Origin: Mucisphaera sp965279675
GTDB lineage: Bacteria > Planctomycetota > Phycisphaerae > Phycisphaerales > Phycisphaeraceae
DNA length: 64,000 bases
Assembly (NCBI RefSeq): GCF_965279675.1
Contig: NZ_CBDIIJ010000002.1
Location: forward strand, 744,001 to 808,000
Direction of reading: 5' to 3'
Shown here: positions 1 to 8,679 of the stretch, one piece after another
How positions within the stretch are numbered: position 1 is the stretch's first letter
Layout: each line of letters starts with the position of its first letter
Notes under the pieces: generated by a model
What the model was told of the DNA's origin: nothing
Databases searched by the model: none
Seen by the model: the letters and a program-made list of their open reading frames with translations, nothing else
Made by a program: the position numbers and the translations under genes

Positions 1-2482
1 CAAACTTCAGGATCAGATCGAACAGCTCCGCCGCCTTCGGCTTCGGCAGCCCCTTCTTCTCAGCACCCTCCAGGAAGGATTCCCGGTTGGCGTTGATGAT
101 CTTCTCTTTCTTCTTCGAGATCGCCTTGATCAGCGAGTAAGCCTGACGCAGGGGAATACCGCCCAGCTCGTGGACGATCTGCATCACCTGCTCCTGATAG
201 ACCATGATGCCGTAGGTCTCATCCGTGAACTTCTCGACGATCTCGTGCTGCTTCGGCACCTCCTCCCGACCATGCTTACGGTGGTTGTAGTTCGGGATCA
301 GCTCCATCGGACCCGGCCGGTACAACGCGTTCGCCGCGATCAAATCCTCCAGCCGGTCGGGCTTCATCGACATCAGCAGGTTGCGCATCCCACCCGATTC
401 AAACTGGAACACTGCCGCCGTCTCGCCCCGCGAAAACAGATCAAGCACCCGCTTATCGTCGTAATCCAGACGCTCCAGGTCCAACGGGTCCCACGCCGGG
501 TCCTCCGCCTGCTCCGGCCTGTCAGGACGTAGTGTCGCCGCCCGGATCTGCTCCTCCGAGAAACACTGCGTGATCAGCAGCTTCGCCCGCTCGATGATCG
601 ACAGCGTCCGCAGACCCAGAAAGTCCATCTTCAGCAGTCCGACCTTCTCGCACGTCGGCCCGTCCCACTGCGTCACGATCTGATCGGTATTCGAGGGCTT
701 GTACAACGGCACGATGTCATCCAGCGGCCGCGTCGCCAGCACCACCCCCGCCGCATGGACACCCGCATGACGCGCCATCCCTTCCAGCCGCCGCGCCGTG
801 TCGATCATCTTCTTGTGCTGAGGCGATTCGTCGTACAGCTTCCGAAGGTCAGGCTCCTGATCCAGCGCCTTGTCCAGCGTCGTCCCCAACCCGTCACCCA
901 CCAGCTTGCAGACCTTGTCCACCTCGGCCAGCGAGATATCCAGCACCCGCCCCACATCCCGGATCGCCGCACGCGCCTTCAGCGTCCCGAACGTGATGAT
1001 CTGCGCCACATGCCCGTACTTGTTCCGCACGTAATCGATGACCGCCTGCCGACCATCCTGGCACATGTCGATATCGATATCCGGATACTCCGACCGATCC
1101 GGATCGGTAAACCGCTCAAAAAGCAGCCCGTATTCAACCGGACACGCATTCGACAGACCCAGCACATACCCCACCATCGTCCCGACACCCGAGCCCCTCG
1201 CGTTCGAGGGAATCCCATTCGCCCGCGCGTAGTTCACGAAGTCCCAGACGATCAGGAAGTACGCCGAGATCGACTTGTCCGCCAGAATCCGAAGCTCACG
1301 ATCCAGTCGCTCCCGGATCTCCGTTGTGATCCCGTCCTCCCCATACCGCCAGAGCAGCCCCGCCTCGCACAACTCCCGCAAAGCTTCATCACACTGCGCC
1401 TTCAGATCATCCGCCGACAGCTTCGCGTCCCGTGTCGCATCAAAAGGCAGCAACTCGTACTGCGCACAAAACTGCTTGAACCAAGCGCTCGACCCAACCG
1501 GCGGCGCCCCCTTCGCCTTCAGGCCCTTGTCCACCTTCCGATCGATATGCACCACCGGCGCATGATTCGCATCGAAATCCAGGTCAACATTGCACCGTTC
1601 CGCAATCGCCAGCGTGTTGTCCAGCGCCTCCGGCACATCCTCAAACAGCGCCCGCATCTCCGCAGGACTCTTGACGTAAAGCCCCTTCGGATAGTGCAGC
1701 CGGTTCTCATCGTTCTTGATCTTGCCCATCGAGATACAGCAAAGCGTGTCGTGGGCGTCGTAGTCTGAGTCCAGCAGGAAGTGCGCATCGTTGTCGCACA
1801 CCAACGGGATATCCAGCTTCCGAGCAATCTTGATCGTGTACGGATTGATGTCGTCCTGCAGCTTCTCCTCGTGCCGCTGAAGCTCCAGATAAAAACGCGG
1901 TTCCCCCTTCCCGTTGACACCAAACACCTTCTTGTGCCACTCGGCCTCTTTCATCGCACGATCGAAGTGAGCCTTCTCCTTGGTCTGGTGATGCTTCACC
2001 AGCCAGTGCGCAATCGACGATCCCAGGTGCCCGTTGATCGCGATAATCCCCTCGGCCCGCTCCTCAAGCGTCGACTTGTCCATCCGCGGCTTGAAGTAAA
2101 AACCGTTGATGAACGCATCCGATGACAGCTTCAGCAGGTTGTGCCAACCGGTCTGATCCTCGGCCAGCATCACCAGGTGGAACCCGCCATCCGACACCCC
2201 CGTGAACGTCCGCGACGTCCGGTCCGAAGGCCCGTCCACATCCGGCGCGACATAAGCCTCGATCCCCAGAATCGGCTTGACCCCCACCTCCTTCGCCCGT
2301 GCATAAAACTCCACCGCCCCAAACAGATTCCCGTGATCCGTCACCGCCACCGCCGGCATCCCCAACTCCGCCACCCGCTTCACCAGCCGATCCAGCCGAT
2401 TCCCCCCGTCCAGCAGCGAGTACTGGCTGTGCAGATGCAGATGAACAAAACTGTTGGACTCAGTGATCGGGGCGTCAGCCAT
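1..2482 (-). CDS. dnaE: DNA polymerase III alpha subunit, 3' end cut by window edge
   Basis: This is the replicative polymerase that extends DNA at the fork. About 827 codons are visible from the ATG at 2482 to the left edge, and the C-terminal third expected from the roughly 1160-residue family length lies outside the window. The N-terminus has the PHP-domain signature HLHLHSQYS (residues 14-22). The catalytic PDIDID motif of the C-family palm is at residues 467-472 (bases 1084 to 1067), in frame with the start. The gene is on the minus strand with about 80 bases separating it from the upstream methyltransferase. The family assignment is clear. I cannot see the OB-fold or tau-binding region because they are off the edge. 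Confidence 0.96.
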   Translation of the reverse strand, partial: MADAPITESNSFVHLHLHSQYSLLDGGNRLDRLVKRVAELGMPAVAVTDHGNLFGAVEFYARAKEVGVKPILGIEAYVAPDVDGPSDRTSRTFTGVSDGGFHLVMLAEDQTGWHNLLKLSSDAFINGFYFKPRMDKSTLEERAEGIIAINGHLGSSIAHWLVKHHQTKEKAHFDRAMKEAEWHKKVFGVNGKGEPRFYLELQRHEEKLQDDINPYTIKIARKLDIPLVCDNDAHFLLDSDYDAHDTLCCISMGKIKNDENRLHYPKGLYVKSPAEMRALFEDVPEALDNTLAIAERCNVDLDFDANHAPVVHIDRKVDKGLKAKGAPPVGSSAWFKQFCAQYELLPFDATRDAKLSADDLKAQCDEALRELCEAGLLWRYGEDGITTEIRERLDRELRILADKSISAYFLIVWDFVNYARANGIPSNARGSGVGTMVGYVLGLSNACPVEYGLLFERFTDPDRSEYPDIDIDMCQDGRQAVIDYVRNKYGHVAQIITFGTLKARAAIRDVGRVLDISLAEVDKVCKLVGDGLGTTLDKALDQEPDLRKLYDESPQHKKMIDTARRLEGMARHAGVHAAGVVLATRPLDDIVPLYKPSNTDQIVTQWDGPTCEKVGLLKMDFLGLRTLSIIERAKLLITQCFSEEQIRAATLRPDRPEQAEDPAWDPLDLERLDYDDKRVLDLFSRGETAAVFQFESGGMRNLLMSMKPDRLEDLIAANALYRPGPMELIPNYNHRKHGREEVPKQHEIVEKFTDETYGIMVYQEQVMQIVHELGGIPLRQAYSLIKAISKKKEKIINANRESFLEGAEKKGLPKPKAAELFDLILKF

Positions 2483-2562
2483 CCCTGGCGGGCCTTTCAA
2501 CAAAGGGAGGAAACCACCAGCTTACCACCCGTCCTAACCCAACCAAAGAACGACCCAAATCC

Positions 2563-3513
2563 TCAAACCGACGCCACCGCGCCCTTCTTCGGAGCCTCCA
2601 CACCCGCCGCCTCGATCCTCTTCCGAGCTTGCTTCGCATACGCCGAACTCTGCTCACACCCCAGATACGCCCGCCCCAGCCGGTGAGCTACCGCCAGCGT
2701 CGTCCCCGAACCCGCAAACGGATCAAACACCAGATCCCCCGGATCCGACGACACCTTGATGATCCGCTCCAGAAGCGCCTCAGGCAGCTGACACGGATGA
2801 AACCCCGTCCGCTCCTTGAACGTCCCGCACAGCCGCGACTCGAACCACGTGTCCGCATCCGCCGCCAGGTACCCCCCCTCCGGGTCCGCCACCGCCTCCT
2901 GCGGACGGGTGTACCAGTGCTGCGTATCCGGATAACGCTTCAGATACCAGGTGTCGTCTGGCAGCTTCCCCCGCGGATTCGCCCGCTTGTCCGCATACGT
3001 CGTCTGTCGCGCCGAAGGCACCGCGATCGCATCCCCATTGAACGTGAACGTCCGCTTCTTGCCCAGATTCGCAAGCGGCTGACCCTTCGCATTCACCGAC
3101 GCCGAACCCACCGCGTAAAACAAATGAGCATGCGATCGATTGAACTTCAGCTTGCACCGCTGACCAAATGTGTAATGCCACACAATCCAGTTCCGAAACA
3201 ACAATCGACCCGCAGCCTGCAGCTTCTTGAGATGCAGTCTCACTTCCGCCGCGTACTCATCCCCGATCAGCACGTAAAAAGAGCCGGTGGGCTTCAACAG
3301 ATGCGCACATCCATCAATCCAGCGATACGTCCAGTCGAGATACGCCTCATCGCTCAGTTTGTCGTGATACTGGCCGTCGTAATCGAAACCGATGTTGTAA
3401 GGCGGGTCGGCAAAAATCAGGTCCAGCGATGCCGCCGACCACGAAGACATCACCTCCAGACAATCGCCCTGGATCAGCTGTCGGTTTGGCGGCGTTGAAG
3501 GGGCTTTGGGCAT
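2563..3513 (-). CDS. DNA adenine/cytosine-N4 methyltransferase (orphan)
   Basis: This 316-residue protein has the layout of a beta-class amino-methyltransferase. The catalytic DPPY motif is at residues 36-39, inside LIFADPPYNIGF, and the SAM-binding motif FDPFAGSGTT is near the C-terminus. It should methylate an exocyclic amino group of A or C in a short DNA target. No restriction endonuclease or specificity subunit is next to it, so it is probably a solitary methyltransferase with an epigenetic or repair-related role. It sits upstream of dnaE on the same strand. The start is the ATG at 3513. The target sequence cannot be read from the protein. Confidence 0.9.
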   Translation of the reverse strand: MPKAPSTPPNRQLIQGDCLEVMSSWSAASLDLIFADPPYNIGFDYDGQYHDKLSDEAYLDWTYRWIDGCAHLLKPTGSFYVLIGDEYAAEVRLHLKKLQAAGRLLFRNWIVWHYTFGQRCKLKFNRSHAHLFYAVGSASVNAKGQPLANLGKKRTFTFNGDAIAVPSARQTTYADKRANPRGKLPDDTWYLKRYPDTQHWYTRPQEAVADPEGGYLAADADTWFESRLCGTFKERTGFHPCQLPEALLERIIKVSSDPGDLVFDPFAGSGTTLAVAHRLGRAYLGCEQSSAYAKQARKRIEAAGVEAPKKGAVASV

Positions 3514-3575
3514 GGTGCAGGGATCGTAACGACTGCTTTTAAGTCATGGGCCAAACCGTACCGATCTGATTGGCA

Positions 3576-3603
3576 TTGCCGACAACCAAAACGTACCTAT
3601 ACT
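3576..3603 (+). promoter_or_regulatory. Candidate sigma-70 promoter for the ferredoxin gene
   Basis: A TTGCCG -35-like box (3576-3581) is followed after 16 bases by a TATACT -10-like box (3598-3603). It lies in the divergent gap between the methyltransferase and the ferredoxin, about 75 bases before the ferredoxin start. This is a pattern match only. Confidence 0.45.
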
Positions 3604-3678
3604 TCGGAATCACACTAAGTCCGACGTGCCGGAACGCCTGATAGCCACGGCCGCAAAGGACGTCTGGGAGTTTTGATT

Positions 3679-3936
3679 ATGCCGCACATCATCGCCGAAC
3701 CCTGCATCGGAACCAAGGACACCGCATGCGTCGCCGTCTGCCCGGTCGATTGCATCCACCCCACCTCCGATGAACCGGAGTTCGAGTCCGCCACCCAGCT
3801 CTACATCGAACCCGACACCTGCATCGACTGCGGCCTCTGCGTCGACGAGTGCCCCGTCAAAGCCATCTTCCCCGAAGAAGACCTTCCCGATGAGTGGTCC
3901 GCCTTCATCGAGAAGAACGCCGAATACTTCGCCTGA
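3679..3936 (+). CDS. 7Fe-type ferredoxin
   Basis: This is a small electron carrier of 85 residues. The first cluster motif is C9-x7-C17-x3-C21-P with a further Cys at 25. It lacks the second Cys of a normal 4Fe-4S CxxC pair, which is the spacing of 3Fe-4S/4Fe-4S (7Fe, FdxA-like) ferredoxins. The second cluster has a complete CxxCxxCxxxCP motif (CIDCGLCVDECP). The acidic C-terminus (PEEDLPDEW) is typical of the family. I chose the ATG at 3679 over an in-frame TTG at 3673 because CTGGGAG at 3664-3670 gives an 8-base spacer. A strong terminator follows. The redox partner is unknown. Confidence 0.93.
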   Translation: MPHIIAEPCIGTKDTACVAVCPVDCIHPTSDEPEFESATQLYIEPDTCIDCGLCVDECPVKAIFPEEDLPDEWSAFIEKNAEYFA

Positions 3937-3978
3937 TCGCACCCGCATCCAGCGAAACACACAACCAAGAACAGCCGC

Positions 3979-4010
3979 AAGGCCGGGTCCATCCCCGGCC
4001 TTGTTTTTTT
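3979..4010 (+). terminator. Intrinsic terminator after the ferredoxin
   Basis: A 9-bp perfect stem (AAGGCCGGG at 3979-3987, CCCGGCCTT at 3994-4002) with a 6-base loop is followed by a G and seven Ts (4003-4010). Confidence 0.9.
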
Positions 4011-4030
4011 GCCCGCGATAAGCTGCTGCC

Positions 4031-4978
4031 ATGAAAGCCATCATCAGCGAAACCCTCAGCGAAGAACCCGCCGCCTGGCTCGCCGAACGCTGCGAAGTCC
4101 TCCGCTACCCCCACGACGCACCAGACTTCGACCACGCCCTCGCCGACGCCGATGCACTCATCGTCCGCACCTACACCCGGGTCAACGCCAAACTGCTCGA
4201 CAAAGCCCCGCAACTCAAGGTCGTCGGCAGAGCAGGCGTCGGCCTCGACAACATCGACCGAGAAGCCTGCCGGGCACGGGGCATCGAAGTCGTCTACACC
4301 CCGGACGCCAACAGCCAGGCCGTCGTCGAGTACGTCCTCGGCCTCATCCTCGACGCCCTCCGCCCCCGCACCGACCTCCCCCCCGAAGCCACCGACGAAA
4401 CTTACCACCTCATGCGCAAGCAGCACGTCGGCCAACAGCTCGACCGACTGACCCTCGGCATCCTCGGCTTCGGCCGCATCGGCCGCCGACTCGGCGCCGT
4501 CGCCCACGCCATCGGCATGAACCTCCACGTCTGCGACCTCCTGCCCGAAGCCGAAGTCCGCCGCGCCGTCGATTACCCCTTCCTCTATGTCGACCTCCAT
4601 CACCTGCTCGCCGACGCCGACATCGTCACCGTCCACGTCGATGGCCGGCCCGAGAACCGCCACCTGCTCAACGCCCAAACCCTCCAATCCCTCCGCGACG
4701 ACACCCTGCTCATCAACGCAGCCCGCGGCATGCTCGTCGATCAGCCCGCCCTCGCCGACTGGGCCCGGGCCCACCCCAAAGCCGCCATCATCCTCGACGT
4801 ACTCGACCCAGAACCCCCTGCCGCCGACGACCCGATCCGCAGCCAGCCCAACATCCGCATCCTCCCCCACCTCGCCTCACGCACCGAAGAAGCCATGGCC
4901 AACATGTCCTGGGTCGTCCACGACGTCTGGGCCGTCCTCGAAGGCAGACAGCCAGCCTACTCGGCCCTGACCGACTGA
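4031..4978 (+). CDS. D-isomer 2-hydroxyacid dehydrogenase (SerA-like, no ACT domain)
   Basis: This 315-residue NAD-dependent dehydrogenase resembles D-3-phosphoglycerate dehydrogenase. The substrate-side signature VVGRAGVGLDNID is at residues 64-76 and the Rossmann glycine motif GFGRIG at 146-151. The catalytic triad is likely R232 (in NAARG), E261 and H280 (in LPHLASRT). The protein ends soon after the catalytic domain, so it lacks the C-terminal ACT or ASB regulatory domains of long SerA forms. Its substrate could be 3-phosphoglycerate or another 2-hydroxyacid. It begins 20 bases after the ferredoxin terminator, and its 3' end overlaps the convergent lipoprotein gene by 22 bases. Confidence 0.85.
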   Translation: MKAIISETLSEEPAAWLAERCEVLRYPHDAPDFDHALADADALIVRTYTRVNAKLLDKAPQLKVVGRAGVGLDNIDREACRARGIEVVYTPDANSQAVVEYVLGLILDALRPRTDLPPEATDETYHLMRKQHVGQQLDRLTLGILGFGRIGRRLGAVAHAIGMNLHVCDLLPEAEVRRAVDYPFLYVDLHHLLADADIVTVHVDGRPENRHLLNAQTLQSLRDDTLLINAARGMLVDQPALADWARAHPKAAIILDVLDPEPPAADDPIRSQPNIRILPHLASRTEEAMANMSWVVHDVWAVLEGRQPAYSALTD

Positions 4979-6012
4979 TCCTCAGCCCGCTCGGCCTCAA
5001 CCCCGCCCGAAGCACCCGCCGAATCCATCTCGGCCGACACCCGCACCGGCCCGTGCAAACGCTCCCGAACCTCCGCCAGAGCCTGCCGGGCAAGCCGCTC
5101 CCGCGTCCGGTCCGCCGACTGATGCGCCGCCGCCAGAGCCAGATGCAGCGATTCCGCCGCCGCCCCGTCCTGCCGCTGTGCCCGCAGACTCAAACCCGCC
5201 CGAAGCGCCCGATCCGCCGCCCGGTCCGACGCTCCCAGCTCCGCATACACGTTCGCCGCCCGTGCCAGCGCCTGCGCCATCGGCAGATGCGCCTGAGCCT
5301 CCCGCCACCGCTCGGCTTCGAGGTCATAAGCCTCAGCTGCCAGCGACAGCTGCGAGGTCGCGTAAGCCAAACGGCCCTCCAGCCGAAGCGTCCGCGCCGC
5401 CGCAGAAGGCGTCCCGATCAACGAAGCCTCCCCGATCGCCACCCGCCACAACCCATCGGCCCGCTCGATCCGACCGAGATCAAGCTCTGCGTGCGCAGCC
5501 AGCGTCAACGCATCCAGCCTCTGACCCGCCGTCACCGACGACCCGTTCCCGATCAGAAACGCCAGCCGCTCCAGCACCACCTCCGCCTGACCATCTCTAA
5601 GCGCCGTCGCCGCACGAAGCAGAACCAGCTCCGCCGCCGATTGGCCCGTCCGCGCCGCCGCGATCTCCGCTTCATCAAGGATCAGCAACACCTCCCGCGC
5701 CCGACCCGACGCCAGTAACGCCCGCGCCGCACGCTCCGCCATCATCACCTGAAGCCCCGGATCATCCAGCCGACGCGCATGCTCCAGCGCACGCAGGTAA
5801 AGATCCGCCGCACGCCCCGGCTCACCCACCGCCATCGACTCGTCAGCCAGCTGCCCGATCTGAACCGCCTGCCGATACACCGCCGTCTCACGAACCTCAA
5901 CATCTGGCTGCGACCGACACCCGATCAGACACAACGGCACCACAAGCAACCACGCACCAAACCACCTCGCGCGAGCAGAAACCAGAGACAAGGAGAACGG
6001 GTAACTAGTCAT
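4957..6012 (-). CDS. TPR-like lipoprotein, last gene of the Mla-like operon
   Basis: This 351-residue protein starts with a basic and hydrophobic signal sequence ending in a lipobox (LIGC, Cys at about residue 32), so it is probably anchored in a membrane facing the periplasm. The rest is alanine- and leucine-rich, with repeated helical pairs such as AADLYLRALEHARRL and AAESLHLALAAAHQS, which resemble tetratricopeptide repeats. Its start overlaps the end of the upstream MlaD-like gene by 4 bases. It occupies the place where many MCE operons carry an outer-membrane or auxiliary lipoprotein, so it may be a periplasmic partner of the transporter. That role is inferred from position only. Confidence 0.75.
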   Translation of the reverse strand: MTSYPFSLSLVSARARWFGAWLLVVPLCLIGCRSQPDVEVRETAVYRQAVQIGQLADESMAVGEPGRAADLYLRALEHARRLDDPGLQVMMAERAARALLASGRAREVLLILDEAEIAAARTGQSAAELVLLRAATALRDGQAEVVLERLAFLIGNGSSVTAGQRLDALTLAAHAELDLGRIERADGLWRVAIGEASLIGTPSAAARTLRLEGRLAYATSQLSLAAEAYDLEAERWREAQAHLPMAQALARAANVYAELGASDRAADRALRAGLSLRAQRQDGAAAESLHLALAAAHQSADRTRERLARQALAEVRERLHGPVRVSAEMDSAGASGGVEAERAEDQSVRAE

Positions 6013-7052
6013 GGCCGCGGCCCCACCAGATCAACCGCACGCAGCGCCTCCTCGGCCGTAACCACACGACGAGACGCCGAACCATCCGGCCCATTCACCA
6101 GCCAGCTCTGACGCAGCGCCCGACTCAGGTCCTCCACCTCCCGTAGCGTCGAACGAACCTGCAGCAACGCCCCAGGCGCATCCTGCAACTCGTCGCTCAA
6201 CGTGTGCGTGATCGACTGCAACGACCGAATCACATCCTTCAGCTCCGTCAGATTCCCCTGAACCAGCTCGATCGTCTCCGCCGAATCCTCAGCCAGCTCC
6301 GGCAGATACGCCAGTTGATCGTCGATCCCCCGCATCGTCGCCGTCGCGGTCCGCGCCCCCTCGGTCGCCACCGCCAGCAACTCATCCAGCCCGCTCACCA
6401 TCCGCGTCACCCGGCCACGCAGGTCCACCAGTACGTTCGCCGCATCCGTCTCCTCAAGCGCCGAAGACAGCGTCTGCAGGTCCTGAGCCACCGTGTCCGC
6501 CGCCGCCAGAATCCGCTGATACCGACCACCCGGGTCCTGAAGGTCCTTGGCGATCTGCTCATACGCCCGCGCCGTCGCCGTGATCGTCGCAAGCGTGTTC
6601 TGAAGCTCCGCCGGCAGATTCTCAATTGGCGGGTCGGTCGTCGCCGTCAGCTTGATCGGCTCGTCAGCCCCGAACGTCACCCCCGATGCCCGACCAATCT
6701 CCAGATACGTGTCCCCACCAATCAACAAAGTCTTCTTGATGCGAACCGGCGCACGCACCGCCACCATCTGCGCGAGGTCCTCCCGAACCCAGCCGTGCGC
6801 CACGATCCGATCCTCCACCACCTGGATCGAGGTCACGTTCCCGATCACGATGCCCAGCGCCTGAATCTCAGCCCCCTGCCGCAAACCGAACGCTCCCTCC
6901 TCAGGCAGCGTGATCGTGATCGGCACCGTCGCCGCCAGCCAGCCACCCCGACTCCCCGCCACCAGCACGATCGCAAACAGCGTCAGCAGGATCCCCACCA
7001 CGAACGCGCCCGTGATCGGCCCGGCGTATCGCTGCATCAGGGCATGATTCAT
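6009..7052 (-). CDS. MlaD-like MCE-domain protein
   Basis: This 347-residue protein has one N-terminal transmembrane helix (about residues 12-33) followed by an MCE domain. The domain includes the segment PEEGAFGLRQGAEIQALGI and the hallmark hydrophobic end TLLIGGDTYLEIG. A long helical tail with repeated Leu and Glu fills residues 140-330 and probably forms a coiled coil. MCE proteins make hexameric rings that carry lipids between the inner and outer membranes. It overlaps the upstream ATPase-like gene by 4 bases (ATGA) and the downstream lipoprotein gene by 4 bases, so all are likely translated together. Confidence 0.88.
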   Translation of the reverse strand: MNHALMQRYAGPITGAFVVGILLTLFAIVLVAGSRGGWLAATVPITITLPEEGAFGLRQGAEIQALGIVIGNVTSIQVVEDRIVAHGWVREDLAQMVAVRAPVRIKKTLLIGGDTYLEIGRASGVTFGADEPIKLTATTDPPIENLPAELQNTLATITATARAYEQIAKDLQDPGGRYQRILAAADTVAQDLQTLSSALEETDAANVLVDLRGRVTRMVSGLDELLAVATEGARTATATMRGIDDQLAYLPELAEDSAETIELVQGNLTELKDVIRSLQSITHTLSDELQDAPGALLQVRSTLREVEDLSRALRQSWLVNGPDGSASRRVVTAEEALRAVDLVGPRP

Positions 7053-7816
7053 CGCACAACTCCCAACTGACGAGGCCCCGGCTCAACCACCAGCCGCGTC
7101 CCCTCAACACGCGCCAGGTTGTCAGGCATCAGACCCGGACGATCAATCGGAACAGGCGTATCCGTGATCCACAGCACCGACGCACCCTGCTCGCGAAACT
7201 GCCCCACCGCCCTGCCCAGCACCGCCGCCTCACCCATCGGCAGATGACGAAGCGGCCGCTCCAGAATCAACAACCGACGCGTGCCCAGCAACGCTCGCAC
7301 CCAAGCCAGCTTCTGACGAAGCGGCCGCGACACCTGCGCAACCGCCGTCGCCGGAATCCGGGGAATCCCAAACAGCCGACACAGCCGCTGCGCCTCATCC
7401 CGCAGCTGGTGCTCCCGCATCTGCCGATGATGACGCGGGGCCAGAAACAGATTCTCTTCCATCGACAACCGATGAACCCACCGGTCCGCCTCGAACACAC
7501 GACCGATCTGACTCCGCAAACGACTCGCCGCCTGAGGCGACAAATCCGCCCACCGATGACCATCCACCCGCACGCTCCCCCACCTCGGCTCGATGATCCC
7601 AGCCAAAGCATCCGCGATCGGCAACCGCGGCTGATCCGGCTCGGTCTGAATCAGCGTCAACTGCCCGGGCACCAGCGACAGGTTCACGTCATACAACGGC
7701 GTGTCGTGATGAATCGTCGCCGGCAGATCCGCCCCACACATCTCCAGCCGATACACCGTGGCCTCCGACACCTCATCAGCCACGCAGCAGTCCCGATCCA
7801 GAGGTTCCACCACCAT
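7049..7816 (-). CDS. MlaF-like ABC subunit with all catalytic motifs degenerate
   Basis: The 255-residue protein has the length, fold landmarks and operon position of an MlaF ATPase. Recognisable parts are LYDVNLSLVPGQ, WGSVRVDG and LSMEENLFLAPR. Every nucleotide-handling motif is lost. The Walker A site (residues 57-67, QTEPDQPRLPI) has no glycine loop and no GKS/T lysine. The Q-loop Gln is Glu (VFE, residue 109). The signature LSGGQ is VSRPL (162-166). Walker B LLLLDEP is LLILERP (182-188). The H-loop His is Asp (WITD, 219). The frame is intact and coupled on both sides, with TGATG sharing one base with the permease stop at 7816. I infer a pseudo-ATPase with a structural or regulatory role, or a partner of an ATPase encoded elsewhere. 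Confidence 0.82.
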   Translation of the reverse strand: MVVEPLDRDCCVADEVSEATVYRLEMCGADLPATIHHDTPLYDVNLSLVPGQLTLIQTEPDQPRLPIADALAGIIEPRWGSVRVDGHRWADLSPQAASRLRSQIGRVFEADRWVHRLSMEENLFLAPRHHRQMREHQLRDEAQRLCRLFGIPRIPATAVAQVSRPLRQKLAWVRALLGTRRLLILERPLRHLPMGEAAVLGRAVGQFREQGASVLWITDTPVPIDRPGLMPDNLARVEGTRLVVEPGPRQLGVVR

Positions 7817-8589
7817 CAGCCACCCCCCAGATAAATCACCGCCGACACAAACACCGACACGATCAGCAGCGCCGCGATACTCCGCACAAACGCCGCCCGA
7901 GGCGCCGAAGTGACCGCACTCGCCTGCCCCACCGCATGCAGCCCCGTCACACAACAGATCGCCCCCGTCAGCATCCCGGTCAGCAACGTCTTCGCCAGGA
8001 AGTTAAACAGGTCAACCACCTCCAGCGATTTCAGCACCTGATCGGCAAACGTCACCAGAGGCGTCGGATCACTGCTGATCATCACCATCAGCAAACGCCC
8101 CGCCACAAAACTCGTCAGCAGCAGAATCACCGTCAGACACAACACCGCGATCCCCGTCCCCAACACCCGAGGCACCACCAGATACACAAACGGGTCCACC
8201 CCCTGAGCATCCAGCAGATTCACCTCACCCGAAGCCTTCATCGACGCCAACTCCGACGTCATCCCCGAACCCGATCGCCCGATAACCAGCAGATTCGTAA
8301 TCAGCGGACCCAGCTCACGCACCACCGCCACCACCAGCAGAGGCCCCAGCAGCGAGGTATGCCCCAAACGATCCAGCCACTGCTGCGCCTGCAACACCAC
8401 AAACACCGCGATCGCCAGCGCCGTCAGCAACGTAAACGGAATCGCATAAATCGCCGTCTGCAGAATCTGCTGCGCCAGCGCCTCGCGAACCGGCCGCGTC
8501 CAGGTCGACGGACGAACAACCAGCGACAACGTCGCCCCCACCACCGAAAACACAATCAGACCCCGTCGCGTCTGCCTCGCCAGAAACAA
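7816..8589 (-). CDS. MlaE-like permease
   Basis: This 257-residue membrane protein has the MlaE permease signatures VVRELGPLITNLLVIGRSGSG, ELASMKASGEV and DPFVYLVVPRV, with about five to six hydrophobic segments. It should be the inner-membrane core of the MCE lipid transporter. The start given is the first canonical codon, a TTG at 8589 with no good ribosome binding site. The frame stays open upstream back to the MscS stop at 8682-8680, and the extension (PVKLPSTLADLLRGLVWPWL) looks like genuine MlaE N-terminus. A GGAGGGG at 8680-8674 sits 6 bases before an in-frame ATC at 8667, so the true start may be that ATC. Confidence 0.88.
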   Translation of the reverse strand: MFLARQTRRGLIVFSVVGATLSLVVRPSTWTRPVREALAQQILQTAIYAIPFTLLTALAIAVFVVLQAQQWLDRLGHTSLLGPLLVVAVVRELGPLITNLLVIGRSGSGMTSELASMKASGEVNLLDAQGVDPFVYLVVPRVLGTGIAVLCLTVILLLTSFVAGRLLMVMISSDPTPLVTFADQVLKSLEVVDLFNFLAKTLLTGMLTGAICCVTGLHAVGQASAVTSAPRAAFVRSIAALLIVSVFVSAVIYLGGG

Positions 8590-8679
8590 CCACGGCCAGA
8601 CGAGCCCTCGCAGCAGGTCCGCGAGCGTGCTCGGAAGCTTGACTGGGATAGATAACGACGCGGCGATCCGACACCCCTC

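Noticed and set aside
4009..5718. A 569-codon + frame rich in Arg and Pro
   Set aside because: It overlaps the dehydrogenase gene in another frame and the lipoprotein gene antisense; the sequence is typical of shadow frames.
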